DNA from: Dryomyza anilis
Taxonomy: Eukaryota; Arthropoda; Insecta; Diptera; Dryomyzidae
NCBI GenBank assembly: GCA_951804985.1
Contig: OX638130.1
Span: forward strand, 122,587,593 to 122,651,592
Length of the DNA stretch: 64,000 nt
Direction: 5' to 3'
The notes beneath the pieces are model-generated. The model was not told the origin of the DNA and made no database searches. It was given only the letters and a program-made list of their open reading frames with translations. The position numbers and the translations under genes are program-made. Every line of letters starts with the position of its first letter. Position 1 is the first letter of the stretch. This document shows positions 46,701-57,126 of this stretch, piece after piece.

Positions 46701-47484
46701 ATTTTTACACTTGAGGGCATTATGTGTCACCAAATCTTTTAATTAAAAAAAAAGTAAGATTTTCACAGAAAACGAAAATTCAACAATATCATGAAATTAT
46801 TCATAAATATTATGAATTTTTCTACCAACCACCAGATTCATCATTTCGATACCACCGTTCATTAAATGACATATTGCTGAATACATTTTTTATATATATG
46901 AAATTCAATACAATGAATTTGAATCGTTATATTTATAAATATAATTATAATATTTATGAATAATTAAAAATTTTATTTTTTCACGAATTTTTCAAAAAAT
47001 ATATTTTTTTAGAAAAGAATTGGAAAAAAATGTACTTAACAAATTTTGTTGGAAAAAAAATTATTAAAAAAAAACTTCCAAAAAATAAATTTCGAAAAAA
47101 AATTTTGTCTGTAAATTTCATTTCAAACAAATTCAAAAATATAAAAAAAATATTAAATTTTTTTTCTAAATATTTTTTTTATATATTTTTTACTAATTAT
47201 TAATAAAAAGTTGTGATTATAAATAAATATATTAGAAAACATTTTACTAATTTATAAAAATAACATAAAAGAACTACTTGAGAACTGAGAAGTACGCCAA
47301 AAATAAACGAAAAATAAAAATGTTGATTGAAATTTGGTTTGATAAACAGAATTTTTCAATATGAAGTAAAATATGTTGTATTTTATTTTTTTTGTTCAGT
47401 AATATGATGAAGCCTATTCTTCACATACAATTCATCATATTGAAGAACACTTTTTCGACAATTACATAGCGTTCATCATATTTA

Positions 47485-48410
47485 CACACAAAGAAAAAGA
47501 TAGGTAAATCTAGCCGAAAAAGACGGTTAAAATTGCAGTGACCGAAAAACGTGGTAAATCGAACCGACTAGAAATTGTTATAATTATAGTTCGTTTACCA
47601 TGAAAAATGGTTTATTTACCATTAAAAATAGGTTTTTTTACCATTCAAAATTGTTCATGTACCATATTTATGGTTACTTTACTAAAACAAAAAACGTTGG
47701 TTTTTAAAGAAATATATTATTTATTATTTTTATTTTATAAACACATAGACATATTTATTTTCATACATTTAAAATTATTCAATGGACATTCTATGAAATA
47801 AAAAGAAAACAATGACAATGCTCAGCAATTCACCAATAAATTCGTCTATTTTATGTGCAAATCCCCACTCCAAAATCAGTTAGCAAAACTTCGTTTCTTC
47901 TGGATCAGGTTTATCCAGATCCTTCCGAATTTAGTAAAAACGTATTGCTATTCGCATAACTTATTTTAAGTTTATTTATTAATTAAAAATCACTTAAATC
48001 AACACTAACCACGATAAGTTTGGAACTGAATATCTGCGAACGAGTAGCCTCATCGTAAAGCGAGATGAGTTAATTGCGTCGGAACCATTTTTACGTTTAG
48101 ATAATCAACCAAAATAGTAAAGTTACAATTTATTTGGTTAGTTTTACCATTTTAGTGGATGAGCATAGTAACTTTATTATTTCAGTGATTAAATTGGTTA
48201 AATTTATATGCTAAATTTATATACTACAATTTTAACGATTAGTTTAACTATTTTTATGGTTAAAAATGTCTCAATTTATTTTAACAATTTTTTGTCGATT
48301 AGATTAACAACCAGAATTGTACTTGTTGTTTTTGTTTTCAATACAAAATAGAAAAATGGTTTATTAACAACTTTTTTCGGTTAGATTAACCTCTCTTATT
48401 TTTCTGTGTG
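47485..48410. mobile_element. 926-bp TA-flanked DNA element with TIRs (copy B, complete)
   Basis: Left end CACACAAAGAAAAAGATAGG and right end CTCTTATTTTTCTGTGTG, imperfect inverted repeats of about 40 bp that include TAATCTA-CCGAAAAA. TA lies at 47483-47484 and 48411-48412. The empty site CATATTTATGA is preserved in another family D copy at 16896, which supports TA duplication. It carries the minus-strand exon-like segment at 47834-47925, and many GGTTTATTTACCATT-type words near the left end. It is too short for a transposase and therefore non-autonomous. Confidence 0.9.
47834..47925 (-). pseudogene. Exon-like coding segment inside the 926-bp element, broken
   Basis: The minus frame reads DLDKPDPEETKFC, a TAA stop (47880-47882), then LILEWGFAHKIDEFIG, and ends at a donor-like ATTG|GTGAAT. 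Copy A at 5753-5900 has CAA (Gln) where this copy has TAA, so a single C-to-T change broke it. Another TAA lies in frame a few codons before the segment. Confidence 0.5.
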
Positions 48411-48519
48411 TATGATAGCATTCATTAGTTAGTCATCAATATTATGAATGGTTCTTTAATACAATAAATCATGGTTTGAAGAACGGAATTCATCAAAATG
48501 ATATACATTTTTTTCTGTG

Positions 48520-49838
48520 TTCTTGACTTAACAGCGCATAATATTTCACAGAATTTTTAGGAATTTTTTAAAGTATATTTTTTTTTAGAAAAATAATATT
48601 CTACATAGATATTTTAAAAAGATTTACAAAATCTTACAAAATCCAATTTTTTACACATTTTTCCAGATTTCTGTATGTAGCTTTTTTTAAAAGTCTTTTC
48701 CAACATTTGCTCTTAATTTTTATTTCTTGTAAATATTTGTATGGTAATTGTGGCAATTGTAGTTGCCAAATACCTCATTCTGTTGTTATCCTTAAATGTT
48801 AGTGTCTTCGTCGCTCTTTCAACCACAAATACCCACTACTTGAGTTTTGTATTTACTCTGCTATTTGTACCTAAATAGCCTCCGGTAATTTCTTAACTCC
48901 ACTAATGAGCTCCCATGCATATTGTATGGGTTTCTGAATTGTGTAACTAGCATTTACTATGCCAACAATAGTTTAGTACTTCGTAGACTATACAGCCTGA
49001 TGCTGCTTTATTTGTGTTTTATTTAGTTACTATAATGTTACGTATAATTGCATCATGTTAAATAGTTTATTGTGTAAATAACTGAAATAATACAAAAGAA
49101 AATATTTGGTTTGTCAAAAGATATACATTTTTATAGGAGTCTTCCCTGATAACCAAACATTTTTTGTGCAATAGAATAAATTTTTTTGATTTATCTAATG
49201 TTAAGGCCAATCAAAAAATCTGAATTTTAACATAATTTTAAACACTACCGATATCATGAAATATCTGTTTTTTGATTTATTCCATTTGGTTAACATTTAA
49301 AAGACTAAACAGGATTTCTTCGTCTGATTATAACTTCTCAAAATATGAAACATGACAAGTTTTTTTTCTTTGCAAAAAGCAATGACAGAATTTTTTCCAT
49401 ATATTTTATGATCATACCTGAATCATGCCTGATGACCTGATATATGAGAGAGGTCCCCTGCCAGTCCGCTCTGTCTTGGAGACCTTTGATACCTCGAAGC
49501 TTTCTCGAATAACTTTCATAAAAAAGTGAAATCTCGTTGTTTTATCACTTCTAGTTAATACAATTTTCTTACATTCAAATTAAAGGACAAGATACCATAA
49601 AAAAATTCTGAATCGATAGTGCAATGATATCGAGACTGATTCGAAAAATATTACGATATCGATGTGAAAAATGTTAAATGTTAATGTTAGTACTGAAGCA
49701 TTGAATTCAAAAACGTTTGTTTACAAATTGTATATGAAATTCAATAGGAATTTGATCGAATAAACATTTTTGTTCCATCGAATAGATGTGTAAAGAAGTG
49801 AAGTGAGATTATCGTTATCAGGCAATTTATATTTTCTA

Positions 49839-49883
<45 letters not shown>

Positions 49884-50265
49884 CCTTTAAACCTTTTTGA
49901 ATCCTAACATTCGAGATTTCATATTTCTTACTTCCTAGATTGAAAAAATACTTTAAAAATCAGTTTTTCTAAAATATTTAACACCAAATTTCTTTTAATT
50001 TGCAATGATAATATTAATATTAGGAGATATGCCAATTCATTTCCAATATATTTGATTTTAAGTCATTTTTCTTCGCAGAAAAAAGATATGGTTGCGACAT
50101 TGTGCAAGCAACTACACTATGATTTCTACAATTATTCATGGTTGTCGCAATCAAAAAATATATTTTTTTTCAACAACATTATGGTCTTTATAATTATGTT
50201 ATAGAAGATATATTATTTTCAATGATAGTCACTTAAATAAAGTTGATGAGAACCATGTTATGGTA
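48520..50265. other. AT-rich sequence with a (TA)n microsatellite
   Basis: (TA)n, about 17-18 units, at 49846-49880. No gene supported. Confidence 0.6.
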
Positions 50266-50267
50266 AT

Positions 50268-50956
50268 TATACCCTACACTAAGAGTGAAAGGGTATATTC
50301 AGTTTGGTACGCCGTTTGTAAAACCCTGAAAAAAACATCTCCGGTATGGAAAAGTATATATATTCTTGATCAGCATGACCTGAGTCGATTTAGCAATGTC
50401 CGTCTGTCCGTCTGTCTGTCTGTCCGTCTGTCCGTCTGTCCTTCTGTCCTTCTGTCCTTCTGTCCTTCTGTCTGTCTGTTGAAATCACGATTACAGAAAA
50501 AGTTGAAGAGCTAGAGCAATGATTACTTATATATCTAAGCTGTCTGAACAAGAAAATTATCATGATCGGTCTATTGTGACCTGAGAACTGACCACTTATG
50601 TTCAAATACCTCATATAAAATTTACATCTGCAAATCGATTTTACTGTATACGTGCTTAGGTAAACTTTTATAGTCAAATATATATTGACATTATACTCAA
50701 ATACATGAAAATAATGTTTTCTCACGAAACGATTTGTGGTTCCCAAAAAAAAAATTGAAATTCGGTACACCTACCCATTTGTAAATATTGGTATCAAATG
50801 AATGGAAATTCTTCAGCGATGGAAAGTTTGTAGTTATTTTCAGGATTCGTATACCCTGGTGACCTATATATCACTTTGAATGGTAACCACACATATGTTT
50901 AGGGTATTTATAGTCGACTTAGACCGACCCATGTGATGTAACCTTCCCAACTAGTT
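50268..50956 (-). mobile_element. Dispersed repeat B, copy 3 (inverse)
   Basis: Reads as the reverse complement of 15693-16410, from ATACCCTACACTAAGAGTG to ACCTTCCCAACTAG. The microsatellite is (GTCC/GTCTGTC/CTTCTGTC)n at about 50398-50480. No coding sequence. Confidence 0.88.
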
Positions 50957-51369
50957 TTATATTTACAATCATAAAATGCTCGCTAAATGAAATGAAATTG
51001 GAATATAATAATAATTTGTAGTATTTATAATTTAAAAACGAACAAAAAAAATGGTACACCAATGTCCAAAACGTACTCCATTTTTTTTCAATGAATACTA
51101 CATGGGGTTTTTAATTTTTTAACTTGCATCTTATATATCTGATTTCTTCCTTTTGGAATTGTCTAACTATCATTGGACATTTTTTTAAAATTCATATTTT
51201 TATATCAAATGTATTTATCAAAAAATATTCTTCTATTCAGGTTCTAAACCCCTGAATTATCGGTTTGGAATCTGGTTGCAAGATTTTAAAATATTTTTAT
51301 ATCAAATTTATTTATCAAAAATATTCTTCTATTCAGTTTCTAAACCCCTTTCAATTATCGGTTTGGAAT

Positions 51370-51490
51370 CTGGTTACAAGATTTTAAAATATCGATTCCT
51401 GTTTCAACAAAACAAATTATATGGGTTCAGATTCCTGTTCCACACATGTTTTAGTAACGGTTCCGGTATCGATTCTGATTCCGGTTCCTG
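51370..51490. repeat. Family H-like block with a local duplication
   Basis: ATCGGTTTGGAATCTGGTTG-type sequence at 51259-51290 is repeated at 51358-51385 with TTATCAAAAATATTCTTCTA. It is followed by AACGGTTCCGGTATCGATTC. Weakly related to the other CGGTT-rich blocks. Confidence 0.4.
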
Positions 51491-51719
51491 CTTTTATCAA
51501 ATCTTTACAAAATCCTAAATAAGGATATTGATTTTTTTTTCATTTGTTCAATTAACTCCATTTTTTTTTTTTTTTATTATGACCTTTATGTTCGAACCTC
51601 GATTTCATAGAATGAGACTTTTTTAAATGTTCCCATTGTTAAAGAACCCAACTCAATAACAACTTTATTTTTAGTTGGGTATTCGAAAAGTCTTAAAAGG
51701 ATACAATTTGATAAAAAAA

Positions 51720-52389
51720 CGAGTTGGGAAAGTTAGGTCACATGGGTAAGTTCGGTCACATGGGGCGGACTTTTATAGTCGGTCGGGCCCGACTATGGAA
51801 TACCCTACACCTTTGGTGGGGATATTAATGTGGGATATTTAATTGCATACCTAATTTTAAAGATTTTAATTATGCTGAACCTCTCCACCCTCAGAATATT
51901 ATTCACATATCAGAAATTTACGTCTTATATCCCCATAATTTGAAAAATTTATATAAAAGTATAAAAAACTAATAAAAAAAAATAGAAACATATAATTGGG
52001 CGGACAACGTCTATATTTAAAATTTTGACGGGCAATATTTCATAGATTTGATTTTAATAATTTACGAATCAAATTTTCACTATGAAAAAACGGGAAATAA
52101 TGAAAAAAAAATGTGGGCGGACCACGCCCATTTTAGGACCACATATTTTTAGGTGAATTATAACAATACGTTTTAAATTTTATACCTATATCTTGAATAA
52201 TTTTCGGGTTATTAGTTCCTAAAGAGTTATATAAAAGTGACTTGTACGGGAGGTGGGCGTGTCCGTTGACCGATTTGGCTCATTTTCAAATTCAGTTCCT
52301 ACTTTTGGCTAAAATATAATAAAACGAAATTTTATCGCATTCTGATCAGTATTTCTCAAGTTATTCTGTATTCGGACAGCAAGACAGCA

Positions 52390-52469
<80 letters not shown>

Positions 52470-52608
52470 GGACATGGCTAAACGGACTCAGGTAGTGATG
52501 CTGATCAAGAATATATATACTTTTCCATACCGGACACACCTCCTAAGGGGCGTTACAATATATGCACAAAGTTAATATACCCTGTACCTCATAGGTGTAG
52601 GGTATAAA
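51720..52608 (+). mobile_element. Dispersed repeat A, copy 2
   Basis: Nearly collinear with 7122-7936 and slightly longer, retaining ATACCCTACACCTTTGGTGG and a block at 51830-51900 lost in copy 1. (CAGA)n, about 19 units, at 52394-52468, then CTGATCAAGAATATATATAC and TAGGTGTAGGGTATAAA. The minus frame 52309-52539 is produced by the microsatellite. Confidence 0.9.
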
Positions 52609-52609
52609 T

Positions 52610-53300
52610 ACCCAATGACGCATATCCTAGTTGAACTTAAAAGTGATAAATATGCTCAATGATTTCCTTTCCCTCTATAAAAATTATATAAAAAAAAAAT
52701 AAGTAATATTTTCTAAATTTTAAAATGCAATATACCTTGACTAAGACTTTTTAATGTTATTTCATTTTTGGATTATTCATATTCTGTTTTGGTGCGGATC
52801 CATCGATTCTATCCCAAATTATAACCATAAATGTTCTTAGCATAAATGAAAAATTTTAAAAACTTAGCCATCTTGGACTTAGTATACTTAATTGCATGTT
52901 TTTGAATGTTATAATTTCCTAAGAAGACTAACCAATTTTTGATTTTTTTTTTTAATATGGAGGATCGCTATTATTTATATGTTTAAAGAAATGTTTTTTT
53001 CTTTTCATTTTAGATTTCGTGAATAATAAATTTAACATTTGAAAATACATAATTCGAATAAATAAAAATGAAAGACAATACGCGGACGTATTTTCTGGAA
53101 CTCTCTCTTAAAAATGAATATATTTTTTCAAACGAATATATTATTTTACTTTTTTATAATATTCACGAATGTTATAAATTCTTCGTGTCATAGATAACTT
53201 TAATATAAAAACTATTAATCATTTAAAACTATTTTATTTGTGCTGATTTTTTTCCAAGTAAATAATTTACATATTTTGCAAATTCAATATTCTTATTTAT
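52610..53300. other. AT-rich sequence, no gene seen
   Basis: No coding frame, RNA gene or tandem repeat that I can support. Confidence 0.5.
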
Positions 53301-53366
53301 TTATATTACTACCTTTAGTCCCATTGAAGGTCTATTCATATAAAACAAAATAAGTAAAACACTTAC

Positions 53367-53521
53367 TGCACATGCTCCATAAGTCTTGTGCTTCACAGCA
53401 AATTGAGCTCTTTCTCTGGAGTACATTTTGTGGCCAAGTGAGGAGCAAAGTTTAACCAAGTTTCGCTCTTTTCCTGGAGTCACATAATCCTCACATCCTG
53501 CAGCTAGTATTCTTTTCATCC
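53367..53521 (-). CDS. Candidate single exon, unknown protein
   Basis: On the minus strand, an acceptor-like AAAAACAG precedes position 53521 and a strong donor GCA|GTAAGTG follows 53367. They bracket 155 bp that are open in frame from the ATG at 53519. The peptide starts MKRILAAGCEDYVTPGKERN and continues LVKLCSSLGHKMYSRERAQF, then AVKHKTYGACA. Its charged, balanced composition differs from the Phe/Ile/Lys-rich chance frames elsewhere in the window. The tract before the acceptor is poor in pyrimidines, which argues against it. I recognise no family. It could be one exon of a host gene on the minus strand, a repeat-borne fragment or chance. Confidence 0.25.
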
Positions 53522-53524
53522 CTG

Positions 53525-54750
53525 TTTTTATTTTAAATTCGTATTCCTCTTTTATGATTTTTGTATATTTTACATTTACTCAGTACTATGTATTTTTAGC
53601 ATACAAAAAGAACCAAGTATTTGGGGAGCAGTTGACTTTATTTTTATGTTCAGAGCGCTCTTTTGGCGCTCTGCACAAACTACAACGCATCCTTCTACTC
53701 CACGGCATAACCTAGCATCCGGCATGGTACGGCACGACAAACCTTCGCATCTGGTGACACTCCTCCCTGTGCGCACAACAACAACAATTTTTTAGGGACA
53801 CACTGAGTGTGACAAACCAATTGTGTCCTTTGCAAGCAGCCAACTTGGGTCACCGTCGCTCCAAATAAATTCTGACCAATAAAATCAAAGACATTTTTTT
53901 ACATAGATTGTTACATAAAAAGTATTTTTTTTTTCTTTTGATTTTTTATGTATTTAAAGCGATTTAAGAATTGCAAAGCAAGTCAAGAAAACGACAAAGT
54001 TGGGTTGGTAAGTATGAGCACCTTTTTATGTATATCTTTTATAGGGATTTTTATTTATTTTTTATTTAGCTTGAAGTAAAAGAAATCTAGGGATGCGTTA
54101 ATATATACAAAATTCTATTTTGTATTTACATCTATTTTGTACAGATTTCAACGGAGTTCATATTAGGAAATTTATAAAATAAAAATGGCGTCGTTAAAGA
54201 AACAGACACAAAAGGGAACCGTTTTTAGGTGGTGCCACAGTGAGATCCGTTTTTAGGGGTTGCCAGTCGGCGTTGGAGATTTTGAGTGGTTGGGTTTAAT
54301 TTGGTGTTTGTTGTAGCACAAAAATATTGATTTTTCTGTCTGCTGTTGATGAAAATAAATTGCTTGCAACCCGTTTAAAGCAATTGGGTTACACAAATTT
54401 AAGATGTTTTTGGAGAATATACGAAACACTAAAGATTGAAACCCATGCGTATAATGATTCCAATTTGGATCGCTATCAGTTCTGCTTTTAAGTTTTATAT
54501 GAAGTATCTCGATCAAAAACCGCATTATATCATTCAAAATAGTAACCCCAAATCAATTATATCAATACATGATTTATAAGATAGTATGAAATTTTCACTT
54601 CTTTTAGTCCAGGATCTCTCAAAGTGTCACGAAACTAAATTTTATAGCAGAGTTAAAAATGTACGCCATCTGGCGGTAAAATTGGATACAATATTTAGTA
54701 TTTATTAAGAGATGTCCTACAGAATGTCGCGATACCTTTTTTGGTTCAGA
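53525..54750. other. Unique island, no supported gene
   Basis: G+C-richer stretch at 53650-53860. Frames at 53576-53776 and 54253-54537 (both minus) are unrecognised. Confidence 0.45.
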
Positions 54751-54759
54751 AATGTTTGT

Positions 54760-55252
54760 GTTGTTTTCATGTTTTTGTGTTGCTTTTGTTTTTATTATTT
54801 TGTAATTTTTTTTTTACTTTTTTGCGTTTTTTATTTGTTTGTTTATGTTCTTAAATTTTGTTTTTGAGATTGACTTTGTGTTTTTGTTTGAACATTTTTA
54901 TTTTATTTATGTTCTAGTTTTTGTGTTTTAATTCTTGCTTTTGTGTGTTCAATTTTAATTTAGCTTTTGTTTTTGCGTTTTTTTATTTTTTTTTTGCTTT
55001 CGGGTTTTTTGATTTTGTGGTTTCGCATTTGTTTTTGTGATTTTGGTTGTGTTTTAGTTTTTTTTGCATTTTGTGTTTTGGATTTTGTGGTTTCACATTT
55101 GCTTTTGTTTTTGTGATTTTAGTTATCTTTTTTTTCTTTTTTGCATTTTTTTGTTTGATTTTTTCTGTTTTTAAATTTTGTTTTTGAGATTGACTTTGTG
55201 TTTGTGTTTTTGTTTTTACTTTTTTATTTAATTTATGTTCTAGTTTTGTGTT
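54760..55252. repeat. T-rich (TTTTGY)n tract, part 1
   Basis: Long run of TTTTTGTGTTTTTG and TTGCTTTTG words. It contains direct repeats such as AAATTTTGTTTTTGAGATTG at 54853 and 55173, about 320 bp apart. Repeat A has inserted at its right edge. Confidence 0.9.
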
Positions 55253-55254
55253 TT

Positions 55255-55949
55255 TATACCCTACACCTATGAGGTACAAGGTATATTAACTTTGTGCATA
55301 TATTGTAACGCCCATTAAGAGGCGTGGCCGGTAAGGAAAAGTATATATATTCTTGATCAGCATCACTACCCGAGCCCGTTTAGCTATGTCCGTCTGTCTG
55401 TCTTGCTGTCCGTATACGAGAAAACTTGAGAAATACTGGTCAGAATGCGATGAAATTTGGTCACAATATGTCTTAGCCAAAAGTAGGAACTGAGTTTGAA
55501 AATGAGCCAAATCGGTCAACAGACACGCCCACCTCCCATACAAGTCACTTTTATATAACACTTTAGGAACAAATACCTCGAAAAATATTCAAGATATAGT
55601 TATAAAATTTAAAACGTATTGTTAGAATACACCTAAAAATATGTGGTCCAAAAATGGGCATGGTCCGCCCACTTTTATTTTTCTAAATTTTTTTATTAGG
55701 TAGTTATTTTATACTTTTATATAAATTTTATAAAATTATATAAGATGTTCATTTCTGATATGTGAATAATATTATGAGGGTAATGGGGTTCAGCATAATT
55801 AAGAACTTTAAAATTAAGGTATACAATTAAATATCCCTTATTAATATACCCACCAAAGGTGTAGGGTATTCCATAGTCGGGCCCAACAGACTATAAAAGT
55901 CCGTCCCATGTGACCGAACTTACCCATGTGACCTAACATTCCCAACTCG
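55255..55949 (-). mobile_element. Dispersed repeat A, copy 3 (inverse)
   Basis: Reverse complement of the other two copies, from ATACCCTACACCTATGAGGT to CATTCCCAACTCG. Its microsatellite is short (GTCTGTCTGTCTTGCTGTCC). It splits the T-rich tract, so it is younger than the tract. Confidence 0.9.
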
Positions 55950-56878
55950 TTTTTCTTGCTTTTGTGTGTTCAATTTTAATTTCGCTCTTGTTTTTGCGTT
56001 TTTTTTTTTTTATTTTGTTTTTGCTTTCTGCTTTTGATTTTGTGGTTTCGCATTTGCTTTTGTGATTTTGGTTGTGTTTTAGATTTTTTTTTTGAATTTT
56101 TGTTATTGAATTAGAATTTTATTTTGTGGGTTTGTTTTTTTCTTTTGTTTTTGTGTTTTTGTTTTTTTTTTTTAATTTGTTTTTGTGTTTTTGTATATTT
56201 GCTTTGTGTTTTTGAGTTGGTTTTTTTACTTTTATTTATGTGTTTTGGCATTTATTATTGTGTTTTTGCTTTTGTTTTTATATTTTATATTTTGTTTTTG
56301 TTTTTACTTTTGGTTTTGTTTTTGCTTTTGTTTTTTGTGTTTGTTTCTTGCTTTTGTGTTTTGCTTTAGTATTTGTGTTTATTATTGTAAATTTAGGTTT
56401 TTGGTTTTGATTTTTTGTTCTTGCTTTTGTTTCTTTATATTTGCTTTTTTTCGTATTTTTGTTTTTGCGTTTTTTGTGTGCCTTAGTTTAGCCTTTGAGC
56501 TTTTGTTTTTGTATTTTTTTACCTTTGTTTTTGCTTTAGTTCGGCTTCTGGTTTGTATTTTTGCTTGTTTTCGGTTTATTTTTTTTTGTTTTAGTTTTTG
56601 TATTTATACATTTATACATTTTGCTTTTGTTCTTGAAATTTTGTTTTTTTTGTGTTTTTTTTTATAAGTGACAAGTTGTATCGTTTAGTTTGGGTTTTAT
56701 GTTTTTGCTTTGTTTTTGATTTGGTTTTTATGTTTTTGCTTTTGATTTTTTGTTTTTTTAATAGTTTTTGTTTCTGTTTTTAATTTTGATTTTTTGCTTT
56801 TGCATTTGTTTTTGTGTTTTTGCTATTAATTGGTGCTTTTGCTTTTGTGTGTGTATTTTTGGTGTTTTTATTGTTTTA
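55950..56878. repeat. T-rich (TTTTGY)n tract, part 2
   Basis: Continuation of 54760-55252 on the other side of repeat A. TTTTTCTTGCTTTTGTGTGT at 55950 echoes TTAATTCTTGCTTTTGTGTG at 54929. The frame 56185-56667 (Phe/Leu/Cys-rich) is due to base composition. Confidence 0.9.
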
Positions 56879-57126
56879 GAGTTTTTTGTTTCAAGTTCGT
56901 AGCTGGAATAAGTGCCAAGTTACATCGTTTTAAAAGATTCGGTTGTATCGGAGGTGCCACGCCCCTTTGGCCCATCCCGCCCATATATAGCCTATCATTC
57001 CTTCCAGACCATACCGCATCTGTGGTAAAAAAAGAAAATAGGATCAGCCGTTTAGACGGAGAAGCAGAACAAACAAAACAACAAACGTACAAAGAAAAGA
57101 GATTTATTAAATTAATAATAGGATTT
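56879..57126 (+). mobile_element. Dispersed repeat, probable non-LTR retroelement 3' tail, copy 2
   Basis: Same blocks as 838-1094 (GAGGTGCCACGCCCCTTTGG, CCCATATATAGCCTATCATT, GGATCAGCCGTTTAGACGGA), ending AACAAACAAAACAACAAACG, ATTTATTAAATTAATA and ATAGGATTTA. No reverse transcriptase frame. Confidence 0.6.

Larger units (their letters stand above)
46764..48519. mobile_element. Family D element with a nested 926-bp element
   Basis: Starts CACAGAAAACGAAAATTC at 46764 and ends TTTTTTTCTGTG at 48519; both flanks are TT. The internal landmarks of the family are in order: CACCGTTCATTAAATGACAT, TTATTAATAAAAAGTTGTGA, CTACTTGAGAACTGAGAAGT and ATGAATGGTTCTTTAATACA. The insertion at 47485-48410 splits the CATATTTATGA site. 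No transposase. Confidence 0.85.

Noticed and set aside
56124..56667. Phe/Leu/Cys-rich frames resembling a membrane protein
   Set aside because: Composition artefact of the TTTTGY tract.
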